Shown here in pieces: positions 18,072 to 26,588 of a stretch of 64,000 nucleotides of DNA. Under the pieces are notes generated by a model, which saw only the letters and a program-made list of their open reading frames with translations, had not been told where the DNA came from and searched no databases. This stretch comes from RHKX01 sp963743875 (GTDB lineage Bacteria; Actinomycetota; Thermoleophilia; Solirubrobacterales; 70-9), in NCBI GenBank assembly GCA_963743875.1, contig CAVURM010000001.1, forward strand, positions 744,001 to 808,000. Direction: 5' to 3'. The translations under genes and the position numbers were made by a program. Position 1 is the first letter of the stretch; the number at the start of each line of letters is the position of its first letter.

Positions 18072-20144
18072 TTAGAAGTGGATGATGGGAATGATCAAGA
18101 GGGCGACGATGTTCGCCACCTTGATCATTGGGTTGATCGCGGGGCCGGCGGTGTCCTTGTAGGGATCTCCGACCGTGTCGCCCGTGACCGAGGCGGCATG
18201 GGCTTCCGAGCCCTTGCCGCCGAAGGCCCCATCCTCGATCAGCTTCTTGGCGTTGTCCCACGCGCCGCCACCGACGGTCATCGAGACCGCCATGAAGAAC
18301 CCGACGACGATCACGCCGATCAGGAGACCGCCGAGCGCCTGGACGCTGATCACGCCGACGATGATCGGAACGACGATCGGGATCAGCGAGGGCAGGATCA
18401 TCTCGCGCTGCGCCGCAGCGGTGACGATCGCCACCGTTCCACCGTAGTCGGGTTTCTCGGTGCCCTCCATGATCCCGGGGTGCTCCTTGAACTGCTTGCG
18501 GACCTGCTCGACGACCTCGCCGCCGGCACGACCCACCGCCTCGATCGCGAGCGCCGCGAACAGGTAGGTCATCATGCCGCCGATCAGCAGGCCGATCAGT
18601 ACCGCCGGATCGCTGATGTCGAAGAACAATGCACCGAGCCCGGATTCCTCCGTGGCCTCGATCTTGAACGCTGCGAACAGCACGAGTGCGGCCAGCACGG
18701 CCGAGCCGATCGCGTAGCCCTTGGTGACCGCCTTGGTCGTGTTACCGACCGCGTCGAGCGGATCGGTGACGTTCCTCACGTCCTCCGGAAGGTCCGCCAT
18801 CTCGGCGATTCCGCCGGCGTTGTCGGTGATCGGACCGAACGCGTCCAGCGCGACGATCAGACCGGTCAGCGAGAGCTGACCCATGACCGCAATCGCAATC
18901 CCGTAGATCCCCGCGAGCTCGTTGGCCCCGAAGATCGCGAAGATGATGATCAGCGCCGGGATGGCCGTGCCCTGGAAGCCCTGGGCGAGCCCCTGGATGA
19001 TGTTGGTCGCGTGCCCGGTGATTGAGGCCTTCGCGATCGTCTTGACCGGCCGGAACCGGGTCGACGTGTAGTAGTCGGTGACGACGAAGAGGCCCGCCGT
19101 CACGGCGATCCCAATGATCGAGCAGAGCCACAGATCGGTGACGCTGACGCTCTGGACCCCGGCCTCGGCGAAGCCGAGGCGCAGCGGGTCGGCCATCAGC
19201 CACTCGGTGATCGGGTAGAACGCGATCGCGGAGATCACGCCGGAGACGATCAGGCCCTTGTAGAGGGCGCCCTCCACGTTGCCCGACTTGCTGCGGACCG
19301 AAAGAGCACCGACGATCGACGCGAGGATCGCGACGCTGCCGAGGATCAACGGGTAGACCGCAACCTCACGAGCGAACTCGAGGTTGAAGCTGAGCACGCC
19401 GAGCAGCATCACCGCAACCGCGGTGACGGCGTAGGTCTCGAACAGATCGGCCGCCATGCCGGCGCAGTCGCCGACGTTGTCGCCGACGTTGTCCGCGATC
19501 ACGGCAGGGTTGCGGGGATCGTCCTCGGGAATTCCCGCCTCGACCTTGCCGACGAGGTCGGCGCCGACATCGGCGGCCTTGGTGAAGATGCCGCCGCCGA
19601 GTCGGGCGAAGACGGAGATCAGCGAACCGCCGAACCCGAGACCGATCAGCGCGTCGATGGCCTCCTTGTCGTCGTCGCCCATCAGGATCAGAATCCCGAA
19701 GTAGCCGGCGACGCCGAGCAGGGCGAGACCGACGACGAGCAACCCGGTGACCGAGCCGCCCTTGAAGGCTGCGTCGAGGGCCGGCGGAATGCCGCCGCGC
19801 GCCGCCTCGGCGACCCTTGCGTTGGACCGCACCGAGACGTTCATCCCGATGTAGCCGGCCGCACCGGAGAGGGCGCCACCGATCACGAAGCCGATCCCGG
19901 TTGCGATCCCCTGGAGCGCGATCAGCACGATCGCCAGGATCACGGCGACGATGCCGATGATCATGTACTGCCGGTTCAGGTAGGCCTTTGCGCCTTCCTG
20001 GACTGCGGCAGATATCTCCTGCATACGTTCGTTGCCGGTCGGGAGGCTGAGCAACCGCTTGGTCACCAGCGCTCCGTACAAGACCCCGGCAGCGGCGCAC
20101 ACAAGTGCGATAACGATGCCGTTGTCGGTAAGGAACTCAGTCAA
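18072..20144 (-). CDS. hppA: Membrane-bound proton-translocating pyrophosphatase, K+-independent type
   Basis: A 690-residue, about 16-helix enzyme that couples pyrophosphate hydrolysis to H+ transport. The catalytic loop contains EDDPRNPAVIADNVGDNVGD, and a second acidic loop DNAGGIAEMADLPEDV is present. The K+-dependence signature reads GNTTKAVTKGYAIGS: Lys and Thr at the two diagnostic positions mark the K+-independent class. The TTG at 20144 is preceded by GGAGGG in good spacing. The C-terminus ends with the short hydrophobic segment IIPIIHF. It is flanked by a hairpin upstream and the palindromic repeat cluster downstream. Housekeeping energy conservation is the expected role. Confidence 0.96.
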   Translation of the reverse strand: MTEFLTDNGIVIALVCAAAGVLYGALVTKRLLSLPTGNERMQEISAAVQEGAKAYLNRQYMIIGIVAVILAIVLIALQGIATGIGFVIGGALSGAAGYIGMNVSVRSNARVAEAARGGIPPALDAAFKGGSVTGLLVVGLALLGVAGYFGILILMGDDDKEAIDALIGLGFGGSLISVFARLGGGIFTKAADVGADLVGKVEAGIPEDDPRNPAVIADNVGDNVGDCAGMAADLFETYAVTAVAVMLLGVLSFNLEFAREVAVYPLILGSVAILASIVGALSVRSKSGNVEGALYKGLIVSGVISAIAFYPITEWLMADPLRLGFAEAGVQSVSVTDLWLCSIIGIAVTAGLFVVTDYYTSTRFRPVKTIAKASITGHATNIIQGLAQGFQGTAIPALIIIFAIFGANELAGIYGIAIAVMGQLSLTGLIVALDAFGPITDNAGGIAEMADLPEDVRNVTDPLDAVGNTTKAVTKGYAIGSAVLAALVLFAAFKIEATEESGLGALFFDISDPAVLIGLLIGGMMTYLFAALAIEAVGRAGGEVVEQVRKQFKEHPGIMEGTEKPDYGGTVAIVTAAAQREMILPSLIPIVVPIIVGVISVQALGGLLIGVIVVGFFMAVSMTVGGGAWDNAKKLIEDGAFGGKGSEAHAASVTGDTVGDPYKDTAGPAINPMIKVANIVALLIIPIIHF

Positions 20145-20180
20145 GGTTCGATTCCCTCCATCGATGTGGACTCATGAAGA

Positions 20181-20212
20181 AGCCGCCCCCTCCAAATAAA
20201 CCAGGGGCGGCT
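20181..20212 (-). terminator. Rho-independent-like hairpin
   Basis: Stem AGCCGCCCC (20181-20189) pairs with GGGGCGGCT (20204-20212) around a 14-nt AT-rich loop. Read on the minus strand it is followed by TTCTTC. It lies about 60 bases after the DUF1844-like gene and upstream of the pyrophosphatase start, so it probably ends transcription of the former; attenuation of hppA is an alternative. Confidence 0.5.
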
Positions 20213-20274
20213 CCGAAAAGCCGGCGGAGCATACCCAGAGCCGGCGGCGGAGCGCGATTCGGCCCCGGCGAGCC

Positions 20275-20715
20275 TCAGTCAGAGCCCGGTGTCCAGAGGC
20301 CCGGCGAGGGCCGCTCAACGCCTCCTGCGGGGCCGGCGGCGGGGCCCGGTTGGCCGGTCACGCCCTCCCCGCCCTCTCCAACCTGCTGGGCATAGAGCAC
20401 CTGCACCTGCGAGAGGGCGTTCTTGATCTCCCGCTGCGACTCCGGATCGAGAACGTCGACCATCCCGCGGATCGCCTCGATACCCACCCGGGCCTGCTCG
20501 AGGTCCCGCTCGTCCTCCTTGGCGATCCGCCGGTAGGAGAGATTGAGGATGCTGACGACGCTCTGAGCGACGAGGTCCTGGACTCGGACCTTTCGCATCT
20601 CCTCCTCCATCTGGCGGAGCATCTGCTCCTGCTCGGGGGTCATCTGCTCCGCCTCAGGATCTCCCGGCCCTGGTTGCGGTGCTTCCGGTGGCGTATCGCT
20701 CTGCTCTTCGCTCAT
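20275..20715 (-). CDS. DUF1844-like conserved protein
   Basis: 146 residues. An acidic Glu/Gln/Pro-rich N-terminus leads into a helical core (VQDLVAQSVVSILNLSYRRI and DLEQARVGIEAIRGMVDVL) and a Pro/Gly-rich C-terminal tail. The core resembles DUF1844, a small protein of unknown function that I recall as common in actinobacteria, often near infC/rplT, which is not the context here. It lies 9 bases downstream of the carboxylate-amine ligase gene and is probably in one operon with it. Function unknown. Confidence 0.75.
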   Translation of the reverse strand: MSEEQSDTPPEAPQPGPGDPEAEQMTPEQEQMLRQMEEEMRKVRVQDLVAQSVVSILNLSYRRIAKEDERDLEQARVGIEAIRGMVDVLDPESQREIKNALSQVQVLYAQQVGEGGEGVTGQPGPAAGPAGGVERPSPGLWTPGSD

Positions 20716-20724
20716 GCGCGGACC

Positions 20725-21903
20725 TTACTTCGTGTCCGGTGCCGTGTAGGTCTCTCGGGTCAGATCGACGGCGTCGCGATAGATCTCGGCGATCGTCGCC
20801 CCGTCGGCCAGCGCCGCCCGTGAACGCTGGGCGCCGTTGGGGCGCTCACCGCCCGCGGCCAGATCACGGAGATCGATCCCGAGCATGTGGCGAGCGGGGT
20901 CCGTCCATTCCACCAGTCGCTCAGCCGCTTCCATGGTCGGGATCTCGACGCCCCGGTCGAAGTCGATCATGCGCCCGTCGAGGCCGTGCCTGATCGCTCG
21001 CCAGAGGTTCTCCTCGACCTCCCGCGCCCGCATCGGCTCGGCGAGCGTGCCGGCGTCGTAGTCGAGTGCGGCCTGAGCCACACAGGCGATCATCAGACCC
21101 GCGAGCGCATAGGAGCCGCGGCCATCGCTCTGTGCGTCGCAGATCCGCACCTCCACGGTGCCGAAGCTGTGATGGGGCCGGACGCTCCACCAAAGCTGGG
21201 TCGACTCGACGATCGAATCGGTGCGCTCGAGCAGATCGACGAAATCGGCGTAGGTCGTCCAATCGCCGAACGGATCGTGGATCCCGCACCGAGGGAAGGT
21301 GCGGGTGAAGATCTGGCTCCGCACCGAGTGCAGGCCGGTGTCGGTCGCATCCAGAAAGGTCGAGTTGGCCGAGATCGCAAGCAGGACCGGCAGCACGTTG
21401 CGAAGCTGATCGCAGACCGCGACTGCTCGATCGGCCCCGCGAACGCCGACGTGGACATGGAGGCTCCAGGTGTTGTTGCGCTGAGCGACCCAGCCGAGTT
21501 CGGCTCGCAGCCGCCGGTAGTGAGGTGTGTCGATGATCGCCTGGTCGAGGTAGTTCGCCCAGGGATGCGTCCCACACGCCGCGAGCGCCCGGCCGTGGCG
21601 CTCGGCGAGATCGAACAGACGCCTCCTTGCCTCTCCCTGAAGTTGGAGCATTTCGGCGAAGCTCTCGGAGCGCCCCGAACGAATCTCGACCTCGGTGTCG
21701 ATCAGCTCGCCGCGGACGGACTCGGCCAGGATCGGATCGCTCTGGGCATCGGCGAACATCTGCTCGAAACCGTGGGCGAGGTCGAGCGTCTCCGGATCGA
21801 GGATCGCGAACTCCTCCTCGACGGCGAGCGTGAAATCCGTCGATTCCTCGAACCGCGCCCGAGCGGCTTCGAGGTCGAGACTCTCATCTCGAACCGCGGT
21901 CAT
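20725..21903 (-). CDS. YbdK-type carboxylate-amine ligase (glutamate-cysteine ligase 2 family)
   Basis: 392 residues. The N-terminal VEEEFAILDPETLDL matches the ATP-grasp-like GCS2 fold. The conserved WSLHVHVGV core strand, DYAD-like middle segment and WWSVRPHHSFGTVEVRICD near residue 245 support this family. It ligates a carboxylate to an amine using ATP; E. coli YbdK has weak gamma-glutamylcysteine synthetase activity, but the true substrate here is unknown. Downstream of rex by 7 bases, so co-transcription with redox regulation is likely. Confidence 0.88.
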   Translation of the reverse strand: MTAVRDESLDLEAARARFEESTDFTLAVEEEFAILDPETLDLAHGFEQMFADAQSDPILAESVRGELIDTEVEIRSGRSESFAEMLQLQGEARRRLFDLAERHGRALAACGTHPWANYLDQAIIDTPHYRRLRAELGWVAQRNNTWSLHVHVGVRGADRAVAVCDQLRNVLPVLLAISANSTFLDATDTGLHSVRSQIFTRTFPRCGIHDPFGDWTTYADFVDLLERTDSIVESTQLWWSVRPHHSFGTVEVRICDAQSDGRGSYALAGLMIACVAQAALDYDAGTLAEPMRAREVEENLWRAIRHGLDGRMIDFDRGVEIPTMEAAERLVEWTDPARHMLGIDLRDLAAGGERPNGAQRSRAALADGATIAEIYRDAVDLTRETYTAPDTK

Positions 21904-21910
21904 CGATCGC

Positions 21911-22588
21911 TCACGCCAGGTAGAAATACAGCGCGTAGAGCAGGTCGACTGCAGGGCTCGACGTGTGAACGGTGACCTCGGGCGGAACGTCGAGGAGTTG
22001 CTCGGAGTAGTTGAAGATCACCCTGACCCCGGCGTCGACGAGGCGGTTGGCGACCTCCTGGGCGGCGGAGGCCGGGACCGCGAGCACGCCCACGACCACG
22101 TCCTCGGCGGTCACGGAGGACTCGAGCTCCTCGAGGGGCTGCACCGTGATCCCTCCCACCTTCTTGCCGGCGAGCTTCGGGGAGACGTCGAAGATCGAGA
22201 CGATCCTGAACCCGTGGTCGGCGAAGATGTCGGAGGTGGCGATCGCCTGACCGAGGTGGCCGGCGCCGAACAGGGCGATGTTGTGCTGGCCCGAGGTCCT
22301 CAGGATCTTGCGGATCTCGCTGACGAGCGAATCCACGTTGTAGCCGACCCCGCGCTTGCCGAACTTGCCGAAACCCGAGAGGTCCCGCCGGATCTGGGTC
22401 GAGTTGACGTGGGTCCAGGAGGCCAGTTCCTGCGAGGAGATCGTCTCCCGGCCCATCTTCCTGGCCTGGATCAACACCTGCAGATAGCGGGCCAATCGAG
22501 CCGCGACCCCGAGCGAAAGGCGATCGGAGACGACACCGTTGCGGTTCACGCCGGCTGCGGATGGATCGGTGGTGCGCCGCGCGCTCAC
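21911..22588 (-). CDS. rex: Redox-sensing transcriptional repressor Rex
   Basis: 225 residues. The N-terminal winged helix contains SQELASWTHVNSTQIRRDLSGFGKFGKRGVGY, of which the QIRRDLS helix contacts DNA. The Rossmann domain begins at ALFGAGHLGQAI and binds NADH, whose binding releases DNA. The GTG start at 22588 overlaps the stop of the glutaredoxin-like gene (GTGA), so the two are translationally coupled. I found no convincing Rex operator (TGTGAA-N4-TTCACA) in nearby gaps. Confidence 0.95.
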   Translation of the reverse strand: MSARRTTDPSAAGVNRNGVVSDRLSLGVAARLARYLQVLIQARKMGRETISSQELASWTHVNSTQIRRDLSGFGKFGKRGVGYNVDSLVSEIRKILRTSGQHNIALFGAGHLGQAIATSDIFADHGFRIVSIFDVSPKLAGKKVGGITVQPLEELESSVTAEDVVVGVLAVPASAAQEVANRLVDAGVRVIFNYSEQLLDVPPEVTVHTSSPAVDLLYALYFYLA

Positions 22589-22842
22589 GGGGGAAAGGTA
22601 TCGAGCCGGGCGAGTACGGCGTCGCGCTCGAAGATCAACTCACTGACGCGAGTGCCGTTCACCTCGACGACGGGAATCAGTTCGAGGAGCTGTCGATGGA
22701 GCGCGTCGTCGCTCTCGATGTCGACCTCGCGGAGCTCGAAGAGGACGCCGGCATCGAGCATCGCTGCGAGGCCCGCCCGGGCCTCGTCACAGAGATGGCA
22801 ACCAGGGCGCCGGTAGAGCGTGACGACGTCGGTGGTGTCCAT
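22585..22842 (-). CDS. Glutaredoxin-like thioredoxin-fold protein
   Basis: 85 residues from the ATG at 22842. VTLYRRPGCHLCDEAR carries the CxxC active site (CHLC) of the glutaredoxin-family DUF836 group, followed by ELREVDIESDD and a conserved IPVVEVNG cis-Pro strand. A cytoplasmic thiol-disulfide role beside Rex fits a redox operon. It lies 10 bases downstream of tsaD. Confidence 0.88.
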   Translation of the reverse strand: MDTTDVVTLYRRPGCHLCDEARAGLAAMLDAGVLFELREVDIESDDALHRQLLELIPVVEVNGTRVSELIFERDAVLARLDTFPP

Positions 22843-22852
22843 CGAGCGATGC

Positions 22853-23845
22853 TCAGCGCGCCGCGGCGTCGAGATCGAGGTACTCGGGGTACGGGAGCGG
22901 CTGCGCAAACCGTGCCGCCGAACCGATCATCGCGGCGTTGTCGGTACAGAGGGCCGGCGCCACCTGCTTCAGGCGTACTCCACGGGACTCGCAAAGATCT
23001 GCGGCTCGCCCTCGCAGGAGCGAGTTGGCCGCCACACCTCCCCCGAGGGCCACGGCATCCCAATCACCGTCATCGAGCGCCCGGCGCAGCTTCGCGATCA
23101 GCTGCCCCACGACCGCACTCTGAAAGCTCGCAGCCAGATCCGCCCGGCGCAGGCGAACCTCGTCCTGATCGAGCTTGTCGACCGCGTAGACGAGGGCGGT
23201 CTTGAGGCCGCTGAAGCTGAAGTCCAGGCCGCCCCCGTGGCTCATCGCGATCGGGAACGAGAACGCGTCGGCATCGCCCCCCTCCGCCTCCCGTTGAATC
23301 GCCGGACCGCCGGGATAGCCGAGGCCGAGCAGCCGGGCTGCCTTGTCGAGCGCCTCTCCGGCGGCATCGTCGAGAGTCTGACCGGCGATGCGATGCGATC
23401 CGTGATCGCGCACCTCGGCGAGGAGCGTATGCCCACCGCTGGCGATCAGGGCGAGGAAAGGCGGCTCGAGCGGATCGGGCTCCAGGAAGGCCGAGGCGAC
23501 GTGGCCCTGCAGATGGTCCACCGGGATCAGCGGCTTGCCCGTCGCTGCGGCCAGGGCCTTGGCCGAGTTGACCCCGACCAGCAGTGCCCCGATCAACCCG
23601 GGCTTCACGGTGACCGCGATCGCGTCGACCGTCTCGAGGCTGCATCCCGCCTCCTCCAGGGCCGACTCGATCACCGGATTGATCAGCTCCAGATGCCGCC
23701 GCGAGGCAACCTCCGGGACGATCCCACCGAAGCGTGCATGCAGATCCGCCTGCGAGGAGATCACGCTGCTGAGCACCCGGGAACCCTCGAGGACGGCGGC
23801 GCAGGTGTCGTCGCAGGATGTCTCGATAGCAAGGATCTGCGTCAT
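22853..23845 (-). CDS. tsaD: tRNA N6-adenosine threonylcarbamoyltransferase TsaD
   Basis: 330 residues with the ASKHA ATPase fold. It begins ILAIETSCDDTCAAVL, has the metal-binding VDHLQGHVASAF motif near residue 110 (two His), SGGHTLLAEV and FSGLKTALVY, and ends in a C-terminal helix. It transfers threonylcarbamoyl to A37 of ANN-decoding tRNAs, making t6A, with TsaB and TsaE encoded just upstream. Its start immediately follows the rimI stop. Confidence 0.96.
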   Translation of the reverse strand: MTQILAIETSCDDTCAAVLEGSRVLSSVISSQADLHARFGGIVPEVASRRHLELINPVIESALEEAGCSLETVDAIAVTVKPGLIGALLVGVNSAKALAAATGKPLIPVDHLQGHVASAFLEPDPLEPPFLALIASGGHTLLAEVRDHGSHRIAGQTLDDAAGEALDKAARLLGLGYPGGPAIQREAEGGDADAFSFPIAMSHGGGLDFSFSGLKTALVYAVDKLDQDEVRLRRADLAASFQSAVVGQLIAKLRRALDDGDWDAVALGGGVAANSLLRGRAADLCESRGVRLKQVAPALCTDNAAMIGSAARFAQPLPYPEYLDLDAAAR

Positions 23846-24331
23846 CTACAGCCCGGGATCGCCGAGCCACATGATCATCGCGTCCTCGCCGTTGTCGCTG
23901 TAGTAGCGACGACGCCTTCCCGCCCGCTTGAACCCCAGGCGCTCATACATCGCGATCGCCCCGTGATTGGAGACCCTGACCTCGAGTGTGTACCGCTCCT
24001 CGCGGCCGGCCTCCCGCAACATCCGCTCGATCATCTGCACGGCGATCCCTCGTCGCCGGCGCTCGGGATCGACGGCGACGTTCATCAGGTGGAAGACGTC
24101 CGCGTATCGCGAGCAGACGAGGTAGCCGACGATCTCGTCCCCGACGGTCGCCGCCAGGCAGACGCCCGAGGGCTTGGAGACCTCGAGCACGAACATCGCC
24201 AGCGACCAGGGCGCCGGAAACGACCGGCGCTCAATCGAGAGCACACCGGGTAGGTCGCCGTAGGTCAGGCGACGAACCGAGATCTCGCCCGGAACGGTGA
24301 TGATGGGTTCAGTTGCCGTCGTTTCGCTCAA
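23846..24331 (-). CDS. rimI: Ribosomal protein S18-alanine N-acetyltransferase RimI
   Basis: 161-residue GNAT acetyltransferase. The acetyl-CoA loop reads ERRRRGIAVQMI, and YTLEVRVSNHGAIAMYERLGF holds the conserved beta-bulge and Tyr. The gene order tsaB-rimI-tsaD is the usual one in actinobacteria. The start overlaps the 3' end of tsaB by 23 bases. Target is probably the S18 N-terminus, inferred from family and position. Confidence 0.93.
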   Translation of the reverse strand: MSETTATEPIITVPGEISVRRLTYGDLPGVLSIERRSFPAPWSLAMFVLEVSKPSGVCLAATVGDEIVGYLVCSRYADVFHLMNVAVDPERRRRGIAVQMIERMLREAGREERYTLEVRVSNHGAIAMYERLGFKRAGRRRRYYSDNGEDAMIMWLGDPGL

Positions 24332-25010
24332 GCCAACGCTCCGCGTCGGGTCGTCTCATGTAGTTCGGTGTCAGCTCGTCGGGTGGCGGAGAGCCGTCCG
24401 TGTCAATTCTGGCGCCCAGCAGACAGATCTGGCGGGCCGAGAGGCGATTCGCAGGATCCTCATCAGCGAGGACGTCGATCCCGCCCGCCTCGATCTCGGA
24501 CCTGAATCGTACTGCGCCCTCCCCGGCGGCCAGCGCGTTTTCGAGCTCGCCGCCGAGCGCGGACGCAAGCCCTTCCGGCGAGCAGACGACCGGGTCGCCG
24601 ACACCGTTTCCGCGATCGACGGCGGCGAAGATCTCGCCGCGTCTGGCATCGATCACACCGATCCGGGGGCGGCCTGCAGCCTCAGGGAGCTCGGTCAGGC
24701 CGGCCGCCAGGGCTGAGGTGGAGCTGACCCCGACGAGCGGGATCCTGCGGGCCTGGGCAAGCCCGCGGGACGTGCTGACGCCGATTCGGAGGCCGGTGAA
24801 CGAGCCGGGACCGATCCCGACGGCGATCCGATCCACCAACTCCCAGCCCCCGGCCTCGCGCACAGCGGCCTCGATCATGCCAAGCAGCGCCCGCCCGTGA
24901 GCAGGTCGGCCCCCCGGCTCCGGGCCCACGGCGGCCTCGTGCAGGGTCGTCGAACCGTCCATGACCGCCACCGCGGTGTCGGTCGTCGAGGTGTCGAAAC
25001 CGAGGATCAC
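24309..25010 (-). CDS. tsaB: tRNA threonylcarbamoyladenosine biosynthesis protein TsaB
   Basis: 233 residues. It begins ILGFDTSTTDTAVAV and contains VGIGPGSFTGLRIGVS, the pair of motifs shared by TsaB. It is a scaffold and partner of TsaD and TsaE in t6A synthesis and lacks the TsaD metal motif. The gene starts immediately after the tsaE stop. Confidence 0.95.
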   Translation of the reverse strand: MILGFDTSTTDTAVAVMDGSTTLHEAAVGPEPGGRPAHGRALLGMIEAAVREAGGWELVDRIAVGIGPGSFTGLRIGVSTSRGLAQARRIPLVGVSSTSALAAGLTELPEAAGRPRIGVIDARRGEIFAAVDRGNGVGDPVVCSPEGLASALGGELENALAAGEGAVRFRSEIEAGGIDVLADEDPANRLSARQICLLGARIDTDGSPPPDELTPNYMRRPDAERWLERNDGN

Positions 25011-25469
25011 CTATGGCGCCGTTCGATGGCGCCGTTCGATCGAGATCGAGCGAACGTCCTCGCCCGCATGGCTCATCTCGACCACGGCGAAGGCCTCCTG
25101 AGCCGACCCCGCCGCGACCTCGGGCCATTCGATGAACGCGATCGCATCGGGGGTCAGGTAGTCGTCGAGCAGACCCGGATCCTCCTCGGCGAGCCCACCG
25201 CCGCTCAACCTGTAGAGGTCGAGGTGGGAGACCGGCACCCTGCCCTCGTAGCGGTGTCCGATCGTGAAGGTCGGCGACGTGACGGGCCCCTCGACCCCGA
25301 GCGCCCGCGCCGCCCCGCGTACGAACGTCGTCTTGCCGGCACCGAGCGCCCCGCTGATCAGGACGACGTCGCCAGGGCGCAGTTCCGCGGCCAGCTCAGC
25401 GGCGATCGCCTGGGTTTCCGTCGGGCCGTCGGAGCGACGGCGCTCGATCTCGACCTCGCCCCGGCTCAT
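25011..25469 (-). CDS. tsaE: tRNA threonylcarbamoyladenosine biosynthesis ATPase TsaE
   Basis: 152 residues with Walker A GALGAGKTTFVRG near residue 41, VTSPTFTIGHRYEG, and HLDLYRLS (Walker B region). It is the ATPase that resets the TsaBD complex. First member of the tsaE-tsaB-rimI-tsaD run and adjacent to the uracil-DNA glycosylase stop (25470). Confidence 0.95.
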   Translation of the reverse strand: MSRGEVEIERRRSDGPTETQAIAAELAAELRPGDVVLISGALGAGKTTFVRGAARALGVEGPVTSPTFTIGHRYEGRVPVSHLDLYRLSGGGLAEEDPGLLDDYLTPDAIAFIEWPEVAAGSAQEAFAVVEMSHAGEDVRSISIERRHRTAP

Positions 25470-26147
25470 CTACGGGGCGAAGATGTCGAGCTGGTCGTCC
25501 CCCTGCGGACGGGCGGGAGGGACCTGTCCGGGCCCGGAATCGGGCAGAACCTGCGGGAGCGCAGGATCCTCCAGCAACAGGCTGAGCGCGGCGAAGTCCT
25601 CGGCCATCGTCTCCCGTAGCGACGGCGTCCGCAGTGCTGCAGCCGGGTGAAGTATCGGGAAGACCTGAAGCGTCCGGGAGCCCAGGGTGTGAACCTGCGG
25701 CTTCCCCCGAACCCGCGTGATTCCGGTCTGGTTACCGGTGATCAGCTTCGTCGCGAAGTTCCCCAGGGTCGCGATCACCTTGGGCTCGATCAGCCGCACC
25801 TTCTCGAGCAGATAAGGGCGGCACGCATCGAGCTCGTCGGGCTGTGGATCCCGGTTGTCCGGCGGGCGGCACATCAGCGTGTTGGCGATGAAGACGGAAT
25901 CGCGGCTCAGGCCGATCCCCGCGAGCAGATCGTTCAGCAACCCACCGGCCCGGCCCACGAACGGGAGACCGAGACGATCCTCCTCGGCCCCCGGAGCCTC
26001 GCCGATGAACATCAGGTCCGCGTCGGCGTCGCCGGCCCCGAAGACGACCTTGTTTCGCGTCACCGCGAGCGGACACAGGGTGCAGGTCGAAGCCTCCCTG
26101 TAGACGCCGACGAGCTGCTCTCGCCGCGGCAACGGTTGCCCGCTCAC
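25470..26147 (-). CDS. Family 4 uracil-DNA glycosylase (Fe-S enzyme)
   Basis: 225 residues. The 4Fe-4S ligands appear as CTLCPLAVTR plus CRPP and CRPY, the catalytic region is FIGEAPGAEEDRLGLPFVG, and the C-terminal HPAAAL corresponds to the second motif. It removes uracil from DNA in base excision repair. The start overlaps the FmdB zinc-ribbon gene stop by 4 bases (ATGA). The last 35 residues are Pro-rich and not conserved. Confidence 0.93.
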   Translation of the reverse strand: MSGQPLPRREQLVGVYREASTCTLCPLAVTRNKVVFGAGDADADLMFIGEAPGAEEDRLGLPFVGRAGGLLNDLLAGIGLSRDSVFIANTLMCRPPDNRDPQPDELDACRPYLLEKVRLIEPKVIATLGNFATKLITGNQTGITRVRGKPQVHTLGSRTLQVFPILHPAAALRTPSLRETMAEDFAALSLLLEDPALPQVLPDSGPGQVPPARPQGDDQLDIFAP

Positions 26148-26410
26148 GGGCCCGGCTTCCTTCCGCGCTCCCGCGCCTTCGCCAGGTTGCTCTTGAATCG
26201 CTGCCGGGCTCCGTCGCGGTTGACGCCCCGCCTGTCCTCCATCCGGCGCTGCTGGTTCGGGGTCAATCCCTGGCTCAGCCCAAAGGTCGAGAACCGCCGT
26301 CCGGCGCCATCGGCGCCGCAGGCCGGACAGCGGGCGGAGTCGGTGCCCGCCGACGTCAGCTCCTCGAAGCGTTCACCGCATTCACCACACTCGAACTCGT
26401 AGATGGGCAT
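26144..26410 (-). CDS. FmdB/CxxC-type zinc ribbon protein
   Basis: 88 residues from the ATG at 26410. MPIYEFECGECGERFEE carries the first CxxC pair and CPACGADG the second, the standard FmdB-family zinc ribbon, followed by a basic tail. Role in most bacteria is unknown; it probably acts as a small regulatory or chaperone-like protein. It overlaps the udg gene by 4 bases and heads the tsa block. Confidence 0.9.
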   Translation of the reverse strand: MPIYEFECGECGERFEELTSAGTDSARCPACGADGAGRRFSTFGLSQGLTPNQQRRMEDRRGVNRDGARQRFKSNLAKARERGRKPGP

Positions 26411-26588
26411 GCGCCGATCGTAATGGCGCCGCCGGATCGGCCCCAGGCCCGTCCCGGCCACGAGTATCATTGACGGAGGCCGTCGGCTGCTACCCGGAGC
26501 CCGTTCGATCGGGTCGGGAGTGGACCGAGCAAGGCCACCGTCCAAAGCACAACCAAACCGTCTGGTATCTCGACGAGAACTGGAACGG

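Noticed and set aside
21965..21990. TGTGAAC-type string near rex as a Rex operator
   Set aside because: It lies inside the rex coding sequence and the second half of the palindrome does not match.
26465..26500. TTGACG at 26470 as a -35 box for the DUF2520-panC-panB operon
   Set aside because: No acceptable -10 sequence at 16-18 bases; the gap is too GC-rich to call a promoter.
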